Assembly: GCA_024734495.1 (NCBI GenBank)
Contig: JALMQS010000161.1
Coordinates: 1,659,758-1,723,757, forward strand
Length of the DNA stretch: 64,000 nt
Origin: Forficula auricularia
Taxonomy: Eukaryota; Arthropoda; Insecta; Dermaptera; Forficulidae
Direction of reading: 5' to 3'
Shown: piece by piece, positions 11,606-21,819 of the stretch
How positions within the stretch are numbered: position 1 is the stretch's first letter
Layout of the letters: every line of letters begins with the position of its first letter
Notes under the pieces: generated by a model
The model's input: only the letters and a program-made list of their open reading frames with translations
What the model was told of the DNA's origin: nothing
Databases searched by the model: none
Made by a program: the position numbers and the translations under genes

Positions 11606-13279
11606 ATGCTCTGGTATTCTATTCATTCCACTAAAGACATACTGTCCTGCTAATATTTGAAATTATTATAATATGATCAGCGCTCAGCTTCCATTCAAAT
11701 AAAAAACACATTTCTATTATATAATCTTTATACAAAAAAAGAAGGATTATTTATCAAAGACATAAAAAACAAATCAAATGACAATTTTTTTTTATTCAGA
11801 AAATTTTTGCGTTATGAGTTGAATTTTTATTTTTAGAATAATTTGTAAAAGAGGAAACTTCTTTAGTAGTAGAGGTAACGACCAAATTTTAAAAAGAACA
11901 AATTTCCCCAACATGTAAGGTCATTTTGTTGTGCTTACACAATTTTTTGCCATAATCGTTAGAGCCTTTTTTGAGAAACTTTGAAAAATTAAGGATTACT
12001 TGGGTAAAGCATTTAAATTGCCAAGTGGACTACATTTAAGATTTCTCTGAAGGATTTCTTCCTATGAATTTTATTTGTTGTGGATAAATTGTAGTTTATG
12101 TCAGAAATCAAAAAATAAAGTGCCAAAAAATCTGGATTCGTCGAGGTGGAGGCAATGTGCCCTTCGAAGATGTAATAAAAATTATCCATAACAAGTCTAT
12201 TTCAGTAGAAAAAACCTTTGAGATTTTTAATCATATACTCGAATAAAAATAATTTAAAAAATATCTCTGGCCCCTCACATTTTCGGTGTAAGGGACCTTT
12301 CATAAAATATGTAAGTACTCAAAATTTTCTGAGACCCCTATCAAATATAATGTCACAAAAGCTAGACCCCATAATATACAAACAATTTGTTGCTGAGAAG
12401 TTAATAATAAAAATTAAAGTACTAACGTTACGTTTCCTTAGCACCCCCTTCCCTTGTCCCATATCATCTCTCTAACCTAAAGTGACCAGATGTTTTACAA
12501 TGGAATGTGGGACATGAATCTGTATGTATATAATTATTTTATTATCATACAGGTATATATTGTAAACCATAATGGAATAAAAGCAGTCATACATAAAATT
12601 AAAACATCAACATAACAAATAAAGATATAAAGATATATTTTTCCGATGAAATATGAAATTTTTTCAATAATTCATCATTTTGTGATATATTGTTACAAAA
12701 TTCCTCACAAGTATTGGAGAAATTTCACTTCTACTTCCAATATAGTCTTTAACGTTTCTAAACACAGTCCGGTCATTTAATAGCTATAATGGAAGCCCTT
12801 GATATTTAGACAACTGAATTGACACATTAGTTAAGGGTATCGCGAAAAAAAGGCGCAAGGCATTTCCCCGAAGCAGATGAAGTTTTGGATCGGTCTCGCG
12901 GCAAGCGTGTCTTCAAGGGATCATCAGGTAAACACTACGGAACCCTTGGTCTCAATCAAAGTCACAAATTGTAGTATTCATTTAGGTTGAATTTTAGCAC
13001 GTAACAGTTTTACAAAACTTTCTCGTACCATGGGGGCTTCGAACGTCTTAAGGCCCCTAAGCTCTAAATTCAAGATTTCATAATTATGACTCCAACGTTC
13101 TAACCAAAATATTGACTTTTTGGAATGATTTATTCCAAATGATATATTCACAAACTATCAAAAACTACTGATAAAAACAATTCTAGTAATATTATATAGC
13201 AAAAGAAATATTTTTCAAAACTTTGCCATGCTCGTACAATAAACACCCATTTTTAATATCAGTACCTAATAGAATGAAT
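11606..13279. other. AT-rich, with a possible old MITE remnant and a small GC-rich patch
   Basis: 12280-12475 starts GTAAGGGACCTTTCATAAAA and ends near GTTACGTTTCCTTAGCACCC. These resemble a diverged inverted terminus of the MITE type at 29195. 12840-12960 is a GC-richer patch without identity. No gene. Confidence 0.3.
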
Positions 13280-13600
13280 CGAAAGGAATTTGTTCATTAG
13301 AGCAGCTAATAAATGCGGGGCCATATTTACTCTCGAGAATGGATGGCCAAGAGTTGCGTTGCGTTCGTTCTCATTTTTAATAAACAAGCCCTTTCGCTCC
13401 CTATATTGGCGACTCATGGGGTTTATCCAGAATGTATTTGATTTGATGGATTAATTGAAAACCTGGATGAGGTCATCGGACATTCCGCCTCCTTCGTGGC
13501 AAGCATCGAGGAGGATTGCAGTTCGTGTTATTAAATTAATAACCGAGCTGGCAATGACACGTGACAACCAACCGAAAGTTAAATTACATGCCAGATTCAA
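13280..13600. promoter_or_regulatory. Candidate conserved non-coding island
   Basis: Repeat-poor, balanced composition, with clustered homeodomain-like sites (GATTAATTG, TTAAATTAATAAC) and an E-box-like CACGTG (around 13560). Frames are short and closed. This looks like a developmental enhancer, but only by composition and motif density; cross-species alignment would decide. Confidence 0.3.
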
Positions 13601-13984
13601 GATACGGTAATTAATTAGTGAAATAATATAATAAAGCTTATACAATACCAAATGTTCTTATTATATTACGTTATGGCAAATTATAAATTTAATTCTCGAT
13701 TTGATATCCGTACTAACAAATTAAATAGGTATTTATATACAAGCTTTATTTTTATTATTTTCCGAATTAAATATAGCCCTAAAAAAGTGGAATATAAAAA
13801 ATGATCGTACAATGTAGTGGAGTCGGAAAAAAATGCGGATCTAACTTCGACTAAGACTTTAAGATAATTTTAGGAGATATACTTTTGTTATATAATTATA
13901 TCCTTTATCCATAGTTTATTATACTTATTTTAATACAATTGTTATGTTTATCATTATTTTCTCAGCTAAACTTACTTAATATTG

Positions 13985-14275
13985 ATGAAAAGAATTTAGT
14001 TTTTAATGTCTTAATTGATATTAGTTGAAATATTTTTATATTGCATTATCAGAGGGACCGTCCCCCCTGGAGTTGAACCCAGCTACTAACACACTGTTCG
14101 GGCATGTTAGTTCGATCCTCAGGTCAAAACACCTCTGACATGCAATATATTAAAATGTAGCAAAAACTTCACTTTGGTTCAACTCCTGGGGGGACGATCC
14201 CTCTAGTAATTCAATATAACAATATTTCAACTAATATCAAAGAAATTGAGACCTTAAAAACTAAATTCTTTTCAT
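13985..14275. mobile_element. tRNA-like foldback K (Q superfamily)
   Basis: Arms about 13985-14090 and 14175-14275 are inverted copies, from AAAGAATTTAGTTTTTAA inward to GGAGTTGAACCC and its mirror GGTTCAACTCC, a B-box-like T-arm. The centre contains a second B-box-like GTTCGATCC and the Q tail CTCTGACATGCAATA. Confidence 0.6.
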
Positions 14276-14759
14276 AAATAATTCTTTTGTAACCTCGAAT
14301 TGTATTTTTGAAAAAATTTCATCTTATTTTCAAAAAGAGATACTCATTTTCTCCTTTACTTAATATTGTTGTTGTATCTATCATTATTTCCGTAAGCTAT
14401 TTAAGCTTTTATTTTAATTATTTCCATAGTTTATTTTACTACTAAATAAATTTTTTTACAAAGCTAATGTTAGTTCGTTACTTGTAGTTTATGTTCTTCA
14501 AACTTAAAGTATTATTTGTCACAAAATGAAAAATTTCGAGAAATTATCTTTATTTATGAATGTATAATAAATTCATTCTTCTTCAGTAGTAAGTAATAAG
14601 TATCGTTTTAGTTTCTGGGAAGTATCAATAAAACTTTCTCAATCCTCATTTTGCGTCATACATTTTACACCTATTTATTTAAATAAATGTCTCCCTCATT
14701 CTTTATGATAAATCCTTGAAATAACAATCGATATAACAAATACTACTATATTAAGACTT

Positions 14760-14990
14760 TCAACTGAAATCAACAGAAATGGTCAACTACTAAATCTGAA
14801 GTCTTATGAATTATTTTTATGAAGTCAGAAGAGTTGTTTCCACTCCTTAGATGTCAGTGTAAATTCGTCCTCGGAGTGCATTTTTGGACATTCGCGTTCA
14901 ATTCCCAAAGGGTAAAACAACACTTCTGACATAATAAAAAATCATTTGTAACAATTCGAATTCAGTAGTTGACAATCTGTTTTGATTTTC
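14760..14990. mobile_element. tRNA-like foldback Q2
   Basis: Inverted ends (GGTCAACTACTAAATCTGAA against TTCAGTAGTTGAC) enclose a second inverted pair (AGTCAGAAGAGTTGTTT and AAACAACACTTCTGAC) and a centre with GCGTTCAATTCC, a weakened B box. The organisation matches Q1. Confidence 0.6.
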
Positions 14991-16019
14991 ATTACAATAT
15001 CACTTTCAGTAAATCACATACAACTTCTCTTTTAATAAATATTATCCATTCTCTCGATTTTTAACATGCTTAGGTACACATACATTTTCAATCCAATTTC
15101 TCGTTATTTTTATTTTTTTATTTAATTAAAATAATTCCAAAAACTTAACATAATATAAGATAATGTCTACCTGCCTTTTGTTCAACGTTTACAACAAGGC
15201 ATAGCAAATTAAGTAGAGTTGAGAGAATTGAAAACACGTTAAGTAACAAGATCCCAAAGCGTTTTTTCCCTTCAACATTAATGAAAATTTATAATTAACG
15301 TCACTTATTATGCTTTTTTTTAATTTTTTATATATTCCTATAGTATAGAGGCCATTATCTTGTCTTATTAAAAAAATAAAAGCCGATTATTTCTTATATA
15401 TTTATCGTGATGCAATTTATTTGATATAATGAACTTTGAGAATACTAAAGATTAAAATTAATTAGCAAACACATCCACTCCTTTCGTCCCCCGCAGACCC
15501 CCCTCATACCCCTTCTGCATCACCCATTTTCTCAACCGTTATTTTAATAAAGGCTAAAATAATGAAAAAATAAACGATACGAGTTCTATGCGACTTTCAA
15601 AAATATCTTATTTTGATCAAAATTATTAAAGTAAAAATTTTTGCATAAATAAAAAAGTATTATTATTACTTTTTAAAGAATCAAATTTTAAGAAAGAAGA
15701 TTTTTTCAAAAATAAATTAGGAGAAAAAGTGAAATTACGGTACATTGTTTGCAGTTTCGGTGAATTAATAGTTTTTGACACCATTTCCTTTATCGTATAA
15801 GTATTATTTAGTGAATGCTTTTTCCATGTTTCAGTCAAACTCCTACCGTTTATTCTCCTAAACGAAAATTTTTTCAAAAAACAATATATTTATTAAAATA
15901 ATCAACCCAAATCTTTTTTTGAAAAATTATATGTATTTTTGAAAAAATAGAACTCATGATTAAAACAAATACCTATATCAAGAATCTAATTAAAGTCAAA
16001 AATTTAAGATTTTAGTATA
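14991..16019. other. Nothing recognised
   Basis: AT-rich; one 83-codon minus-strand frame (15626-15877) is asparagine/lysine-rich and looks like chance. Confidence 0.4.
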
Positions 16020-16122
16020 ATATTTTTACATTGCATATCAGGCTTCTTCCCCAGGAATTGAACCCGAGTACTAAACCGTTTGCCGGGCTTGTTACTAAGA
16101 CCCTTGAGACATCAATTATGAC
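16020..16122 (-). repeat. Half-copy of the tRNA-like Q/K family
   Basis: Minus strand carries CTCGGGTTCAATTCCTGGGG, a T-arm with B box, as in K and Q1. The copy was interrupted by the J insertion that begins at 16135. Confidence 0.5.
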
Positions 16123-16310
16123 AATTATCAATATTTAATAGAGTAAAGGGTGTGATTTACAGTGAATGAAATAAAACTCAAAGAGGTTTGTATAAACCTG
16201 TTTGAGTTTTTATTTCATTCACTGTGAAACTACACACCCTTTACTCTATTAAATAACATCATGTTTCACCTAAAACCTACACCACTTTCCATAAGTAAAA
16301 TTATCAATAT
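16123..16310. mobile_element. Foldback J with 12-bp target duplication
   Basis: Identical 12-mers AATTATCAATAT at 16123-16134 and 16299-16310 bound element 16135-16298. Arms 16135-16190 and 16200-16255 are inverted copies. The right-hand tail (16256-16298) carries the C-type terminal motif (ATGTTTCACC then CCTACACCACTTTCC). No hammerhead core is visible. It is inserted in the Q fragment. Confidence 0.85.
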
Positions 16311-16904
16311 ATTTATTTTTGTATAGCTGCCTACAATTTATTAAATGGTAATTCAAAATACATCTGTTTGATTGGTTATTATTTTATTACTATAGAAAAG
16401 GATTACAATCTCATAAAATTATTTTTTGAATAATTTTGCATTCTCTCCGCTTTGGAAATATTAATATAAACATTTTACCACAAGAACGAACTTTCTACGA
16501 ATTTTCATTCTTATGTTATCATAGGTATTTGAATCAAAACACACAGAAAGATACTCAAACAGAAAAAAATATTTTTTAAAATGATTTTCCACACGTTCCC
16601 GTCATTTTTCAACAAAATTAGGAAACATTTTGACAAAATAATTAATATCAATTAAAATAAAATTTTGTTTAATATCCACTATAAAATGCTTTTTGAAGTC
16701 ATTAAGACCGTGATTTCTCATTTACTTTTTTATCATAATAGAGGAAATCATTTTTGAGATATTAAAAAAAAAAAAAATTAAAAATATCACTTTTTTCTTG
16801 CTCGATTATAATATAATTGGTCATATTCAGTTAGGTAAAGTAAAAATTACACTAAAACGTATGTTTTTAAATACGAATCGTAATGTAGAAAATCTTATTA
16901 AATA
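16311..16904. other. AT-rich, nothing firm
   Basis: 16410-16520 faintly resembles sequence at 28430-28480 and 53330-53430 (GGAAATA...ACATTTTG...), perhaps an old repeat. Nothing else. Confidence 0.3.
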
Positions 16905-17765
16905 TTAGCTGCGAAGGCCACCTTCGGCGGGCCTTTTGCTAGCCAACGACCGAATCCCCTGGGTCCGTCCCCCTGCCTTGAATCCCCTTCCATTTCACCA
17001 ACCCTATAAATGACCTCTAGACTATATCCTCTTCCCTCGCAACTCTGATCAACCTCCGAACCCTACCAGCCCCTGAGGAGGTTTAATTCTTTTTCTATTG
17101 ACATATGTAGGTAATACTTTTTAATGGGTGGAGGTCCACCAATTTTGGTTGGTTGGTTGTTGAGTTTCTAGTTCCTTAGGGATCAGCAGATTGTGTATAC
17201 AAATTTTGGTTGAGTTTTGTCCAATTGCTTGGAATTTTAATTTTTTGAACTCCACTCCCCCATTTTGGTTGGTTACTTTTTGCATTTCTAGTACAGATTA
17301 TATATACAAATTTTAGCTGACTTTGGTTGAAGGGGTAGAATTTTCATTTTTTGACCCTTTCCCTTTTTTGGTTGGGTTTTTGGGGATTTTTTTAAACAAA
17401 ACTTTGCAGAAATCATATCCTTTACAACTTTGCTTCTAACAGAATTTGCTGTAGAGTTAATAGTATATATGTGTTATTTTATAATTTCTATTATTGACCC
17501 CCCAAAACCCCCTTTTGGGGTCAAAATATTAAAATATTCTATAGCTTAGGTTTTAAGTTATAAGACATCTGATCCAAATACAAAATTTCATAACAATATC
17601 TCCAGCCGTTATTATGCCAAGCAATAAGGAAATTCCGCGGACAGACAGACAGGAATTTTGTTGAAGATGTTTTCGTTCATAACTTTGCTTGAAACGTGTG
17701 CAACCAAAATTTGGCGTGATTTGGACCAATGTACAGACAAAACCTTAATTTTTTATATATAAATT
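16905..17765. repeat. LINE-3'-UTR-like repeat with ~115-bp tandem units (T1)
   Basis: Starts with a GC-rich hairpin (GGCCACCTTCGGCGGGCC), then at 17120-17390 a unit of about 115 bp is repeated two to three times, each with TTTTGGTTGGTT, TTTCTAGTT, ATACAAATTTT and TTTTTTGACCC-like blocks. It then runs into CGGACAGACAGACAGG and an A/T-rich end. The same unit is at 26790-27050, and singly at 38245-38310 and 60250-60310. The GACAGACAGACAG string is common in non-LTR 3' regions. Class not certain. Confidence 0.5.
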
Positions 17766-17980
17766 GTATGTTTATTAAAATATGTATCTTGTAAATTATC
17801 CTAATAACCAATTGAAAAGTAAATAAAATGTTCTAAAAAAAGATGATTCAAAAAAAGAAATCGAAAATTGAATATTCGTTTCCGAAAATTTACATTGAAT
17901 GGTATTTTTTCATTGAGTTCATTGGAGTGACATCTCGTGGTGTAGATCGTTTATAGCGCTCACTTGTATTTTTGAGAAGA

Positions 17981-18000
17981 CTCTCTCTCTCTCTCTCTCT
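17981..18000. repeat. (CT)10 microsatellite
   Basis: Uninterrupted dinucleotide run. Confidence 0.95.
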
Positions 18001-18329
18001 CCCGAAATGACTCGGGGCTACAGAGTCGACGTTTTTCAACACCCCTTGGGAGATTGACGTCGCAACGGACTAAAATAATATTTTCCATCCATTTTCAAGT
18101 AGGGTGAAAATCACCAGGTGCTCCTTTTTTTTGAAAAATCACAAATTTAGACATCGCACATACATGAATAAGGGAAGTGAAAAATTCGAACAGGGAGTGC
18201 CACGTGGGTGTAAATCGGACTTGATTAACTGAAAATAGAAATATTAAAAGATATAAAGCCCAATTTTAGAATCTTTTACAAGTCTTGGTAAGCTGTCCGT
18301 AAATTATAGCGTTTTAAATTCCAAATTTA

Positions 18330-18790
18330 TTTATTTATTTATTTAATTTATTTATTAACGGGCAGTCACACCCTTTTTCACAAATCACAAGTACATGTAT
18401 AAATAGTAAAGTATGAGAAAAAATAATATAAAAATAAAGTATAAATGACAAAGACAATAGGAAAAGATAGATGATAACATAAACATATTATAATTATAAA
18501 ACAAAGTCCAATGATAAAGGTATAATAAAAAAAAAACATAAATAGACTTAATACAAATTATATAAATTTGAAATATAAATTCAGAACAAGATTATAAATC
18601 TAATATAAGTAGATATAAATACAAAAAACAATAAATAAACTTAGTACAATTTATATAAATTTAAAATATAAATTCAGAACACAACATAAATCTAATATAA
18701 TTAAATATAAATATAAAAACAAAGTAAACTTAAAATAAATTATATAAATTTAAATCATAATATCAGAACATAAATATAAATTTAAATCAT
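18330..18790. repeat. AT-rich repeat with ~91-bp tandem array
   Basis: After a (TTTA)n patch at about 18328-18355, units starting near 18541, 18632 and 18723 share TATAAATTT...ATATAAATTCAGAACA...AAATCTAATATAA, with a period of about 91 bp and 2-3 copies. No coding potential. Confidence 0.6.
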
Positions 18791-18911
18791 TTAGATCAAC
18801 CATGGCAAAAAAACACAATTAACGCCAATTAATTAAGATTTGATTTACCCACACTATAATATGCTAGAGAGCTTGGACCTAAAAGTTCTCAGACTATCAC
18901 TGAAGAAGTAA

Positions 18912-19193
18912 AATTAAATTGAAAGTTTATTTTTTGCCAAGAGTAGAAGAATTTTTATAAATTAAAGGAGACAATAAAAGGGTGTGTCTTCTGCTGGAAA
19001 AATAATTTTTTTAATTTATTTATAACGAGACCATAGTTTCGAGGGCTTTGCCCTCTTCATTAGTCTATTACAATTGACTCACAGGAATTGATGTGTGAAA
19101 GTCTTTCATATAACTCTAGTCTCGTTATAAATATGTTAAATTAAAAAAATATTTTCCAGCAGAAGACACCCTCTTTTATTGTTTCCTTTAATC
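18912..19193. mobile_element. Foldback D1
   Basis: Palindromic part 18960-19193, with arms containing GTGTGTCTTCTGCTGGAA and its mirror. The left side extends into the D terminus AAATTGAAAGTTTATTTTTT and GCCAAGAGTAGAAGAA (18912-18959). A hammerhead-like core lies on the minus strand of the left arm. The right arm retains only its TCTCGTTATAAAT end. Relatives: 31886, 40039, 52657. No duplication seen. Confidence 0.75.
19026..19066 (-). ncRNA. Hammerhead-like motif, family D
   Basis: Minus strand: CTAATGA (G5 replaced by A), extra A, stem II GAGGG/CCCTC with CAAAG loop, GAAAC, UAUG loop, GUC. Here stem III is a real hairpin (AC-UAUG-GU), unlike the ACGU of other families. The G5 change should reduce or abolish cleavage. 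Confidence 0.45.
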
Positions 19194-19239
19194 AAAAACA
19201 AATGTTTATTTTAATTTAAATTTAATATTTTAGATGTTT

Positions 19240-19617
19240 TTCTTCGGAGATGGACTGATAGACTAATAAAACTGAGGGTTGAAGGGAACACAGTTCAAGG
19301 GTAATTACTAAGATGATTCCCATTAAAAGAATACTTATTGAAAAAGTTTTATTTTTACAACTTTTGAACCGACGTTTCGAAGGATCTTCACTCCTTCTTC
19401 AGGGTCTATGAAGGGACCATGTTATAATTTGTCTTCTTATCTCCTTTTTCACTGCTCTGGTGCTGATGGTAAGACAAAAAAAAATATTTTTTAACACAAA
19501 CGACCACTGAAAAAGAAGACAAGAAGAAAAATTATTACATGCTTCATTCATTGACTCTTTGAAGCTTGAAGAATGTTCTCCGAATCGTCGGTTTAAAAGT
19601 TTCAAAAGAAAACTTTC
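19240..19617. mobile_element. Foldback F3
   Basis: Left end carries the F terminus (GGAGATGGACTGATAGACTA). Inverted arms about 19335-19400 and 19555-19612 each hold a hammerhead-type GTCGGTT end. The spacer between is unique and contains a chance frame. The right arm's core has decayed (GAATCGTCGG). C2 inserted into its right flank. Confidence 0.65.
19362..19408 (-). ncRNA. Hammerhead-ribozyme-like motif, family F
   Basis: Minus strand: CTGAAGA (19402 down to 19396), extra A, stem II GGAG...CTTC region with a TGAAGAT loop and one weak pair, GAAAC, GTC, GGTTC. Stem I GACC/GGTT. Stem III is the self-complementary ACGU. Confidence 0.55.
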
Positions 19618-19689
19618 CAATTAATTTATATTATTGGATAAAAAATACTTGGTAGGTTTCACATTAAGATATAAAAATAAAACGAATTT

Positions 19690-19752
19690 ATTTTTGGAGA
19701 GACTTTAATCTCGATATATATATATTCGGGTGGCTAACCCATCTTCAGGAGC
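19690..19752 (-). ncRNA. Hammerhead-like motif, family C, damaged
   Basis: Minus strand: CTGAAGA, U, GGGU/ACCC, then GAAUA instead of GAAAU, so A15.1 is lost. Probably inactive. Confidence 0.4.
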
Positions 19753-19770
19753 AACAAAAAGTTACTTTCC

Positions 19771-19881
19771 AACAGATGTGTTTACCATGAGAGTATATAT
19801 TAGACCTATGTACATTAATAAATAAATAAATAACAGAATTATTTCTAAATAGATTATCTTTTTCAGAAATTAACATCTGTT
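19771..19881. mobile_element. Small element N, copy 1
   Basis: About 111 bp with inverted ends AACAGATGTG and AACATCTGTT. The interior is almost identical to 20729-20846 (ACCATGAGAGTATATATTAG, then (AATA)n). Located in the loop of C2. Target duplication unclear (TTTCC on the left against TTCC on the right). Confidence 0.6.
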
Positions 19882-19902
19882 TTCCAGTAAAGTTTCTTTC
19901 TG

Positions 19903-19950
19903 TTGCTTCTGAAGATGGGTTAGCCACCCGAAATATATATATCGAGATTA
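19903..19950 (+). ncRNA. Hammerhead-like motif, family C
   Basis: CTGAAGA at 19909-19915, U, stem II GGGU/ACCC (19917-19920 with 19926-19929), GAAA 19930-19933, AU-only stem III, UC, then GAG pairing with CTT (one wobble). Confidence 0.5.
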
Positions 19951-20339
19951 AAGTCTCTCCAAAAATAAATTCGTTTTATTTTTATATCTTAATGTAAAGT
20001 ATTTTTTATCCAATAATTTAAAAAATGTTTCACCAAGTACCAACACCAAATTCTTTAAAAAAAAATCAATTAATTTATTCTTAGATTGCATTATAATCCT
20101 CAATTTTTTAATTGTTATTATTATTTTTTTTTTAATATTTTTCCAAATTTAGTACTCAAAATATCCTGGGATTTTAATTTTTTAATTCTTACTATTCTGC
20201 CACAAACTATTACTGTAGTTATGATTGTATTAATATCAAAAGCAAAAAAGAGAAAATATGTATAAATCCTCAAATTTAGCTTATTTTACTAGAGATAGTA
20301 GGTAACTGTACCTATATAGAGGGATAAAAATAAATAATA

Positions 20340-20640
20340 AAAACTTCAATGTAGGGTTGCTTTGGGGGACTGCAACGAGAAAAAAAAGTAAAAAAAGAAA
20401 CAGCATCGAACCAACTGGAACTGTCATTCGAGAGATGGTCGAAAATACTCCAAGTGTAATATTTTAGGGGTTGCTAGTCGCTTTTTGCAAATGTATGCAA
20501 ACAGGGCGTCAGGAATGTGCATGTTACCCCCTTTTCACTGATCCCGTTACCACTCGTTAAAAGGGCATCTATGAGGATATATCGATCGGATACTATTGAT
20601 TAGCATCATCCCTAATCCTCCCCTACTCGTCCTTTACAGT
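20340..20640. promoter_or_regulatory. Candidate conserved non-coding island with octamer-like sites
   Basis: Repeat-poor and GC-richer, with TTTTTGCAAATGTATGCAAA (two overlapping POU/octamer-like sites) and CCTAATCC / GGATTAGC-type K50 homeodomain sites near 20597-20620. No frame. Enhancer role is inferred from motif clustering only. Confidence 0.3.
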
Positions 20641-20728
20641 AATTGCATTTCAGAATATTTTTCTAAGAAGTTTATTTTAATATTACTTCTTCCACTCACT
20701 GTATAGTTACCATATTTGATCAAATTAC

Positions 20729-20846
20729 AAACAGATGTGTACACCATGAGAGTATATATTAGACCTATGTACATTAATAAATAAATAAATAAATTACATA
20801 CAATTAGGTATAAATAGGTTATCTTTTTTACAAATTAACATCTGTT
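20729..20846. mobile_element. Small element N, copy 2
   Basis: Inverted ends AACAGATGTGT / ACATCTGTT and the same 90-bp interior as copy 1. Lies outside any foldback here, showing N is independently mobile or part of an older repeat. Confidence 0.55.
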
Positions 20847-21000
20847 GGCCAGTATTCCATTATCATTTTATGAATACTCCTAATCGGTTGGCTCAACCTT
20901 TTTCAATCCACGTACCCCTTTTTGTGTATATCATTAACTATGCGTACCCCCAACAAAAACACTTTAGTTTTGTTAAAATGTGTTATATTAGTTTAAGAGG

Positions 21001-21270
21001 CGACTATGGGTCAGTGGTTAGAGTGTCGGGCCGGTGACCTGAAGTATGCTGGTTTGAGACTGAGTCTCGACCGATATTTGCAGTCGCCTCCTCTTGGAAA
21101 GCAATGGCAACCTACCAAGAGTATAATTGCCTAGTCAAGCTCTCCAAACTAGCCGTTCGGAACCGCCGTTAAAAAGTAGGTCCCGTATATCTCTGTAAAA
21201 CAACTAAACACACTCAGCATAGGTATATGTCGAGAAGCGCCGACACCCGTTTCGGGCATGGCACTCTGCA
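21001..21270 (+). repeat. tRNA-derived SINE-like segment (S)
   Basis: The 5' part looks like a tRNA promoter: GGGTCAGTGGTTAGAG (A-box region) and GGTTTGAGACT (B-box-like) about 40 bp downstream. The body has GCAATGGCAACCTACCAAGA, a string resembling RTE/BovB-associated SINE bodies. No A-rich tail was seen; the 3' end merges into a palindrome. Confidence 0.45.
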
Positions 21271-21271
21271 G

Positions 21272-21501
21272 GCGGTTGTATGTCGCAAAAGCCGTCATTT
21301 ACCACTAACAAACAGTAGATGGTAAATGGAGGGACTGGAAGGAGATAACAATTCATTTTTTAATTTCGAGCTCTGTAGTCCAATGGTTCTCAACCGGAGG
21401 GCATTTTCAGTGCCTGTCATCTGATTGGTCATCCCAGTGGCTCCATTTACCATCTACCGTTTGTTAGTGGTAAAAAGCATTTACTTTGCGACATACAACC
21501 G
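21272..21501. repeat. Palindrome with 60-bp arms
   Basis: 21272-21332 is inverted at 21441-21501 (GTTGTATGTCGCAAA and TTTGCGACATACAAC at the outer ends, TTTACCATCTAC inside), about 90% by eye. Possibly two SINE 3' ends in opposite orientation. Confidence 0.6.
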
Positions 21502-21819
21502 GCCCTAAAAAGAATATTAGCTTAAGTTTAACTGTTAGACTGTTAAAGTTTAATTACTAATAAGTAATTTAAATTAAAAACAAGAAAATTAATTTTAATG
21601 GACGTTTTATTAATCAGACATAAAATTAAAAAAGTCTCAGAAAATAATTAGTAAGAAACGCTGCGCTGGGCTTGTTTTTGTTTACAAAAGTTCATCAATG
21701 TTTGGCTCATTAAGCGCGTACCCTTTACGGATTTTCGCGTACTCCAAAGAGGTACGCGTACCACCGGTTGAGAACCATTGGACTACGAGCTCGAAATTAA
21801 AAAAATAATTGTTATTAAA

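Larger units (their letters stand above)
19618..20078. mobile_element. Foldback C2 with 12-bp target duplication
   Basis: Identical 12-mers CAATTAATTTAT at 19618-19629 and 20067-20078 bound element 19630-20066. Arms 19630-19752 and 19908-20025 match family C. The right tail ends with GTTTCACCAAGTACCAAC and an A-run before the duplication. The loop contains the small element N1 (19771-19881). Two hammerhead-like cores are present. Confidence 0.85.
20884..21819. mobile_element. Composite region with hAT-like inverted ends
   Basis: The right end CGGTTGAGAACCATTGGACT (to 21783), extending to 21819, is inverted with 21344-21397 (CCAATGGTTCTCAACCGG). 20891-20950 carries related ACGTACCCC / GCGTACCCCC blocks. 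CAATGGTTCTCAACC is a typical hAT-style terminus. The SINE-like segment 21001-21270 and a palindrome (21272-21501) lie within. Order of insertions unresolved. Confidence 0.4.
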
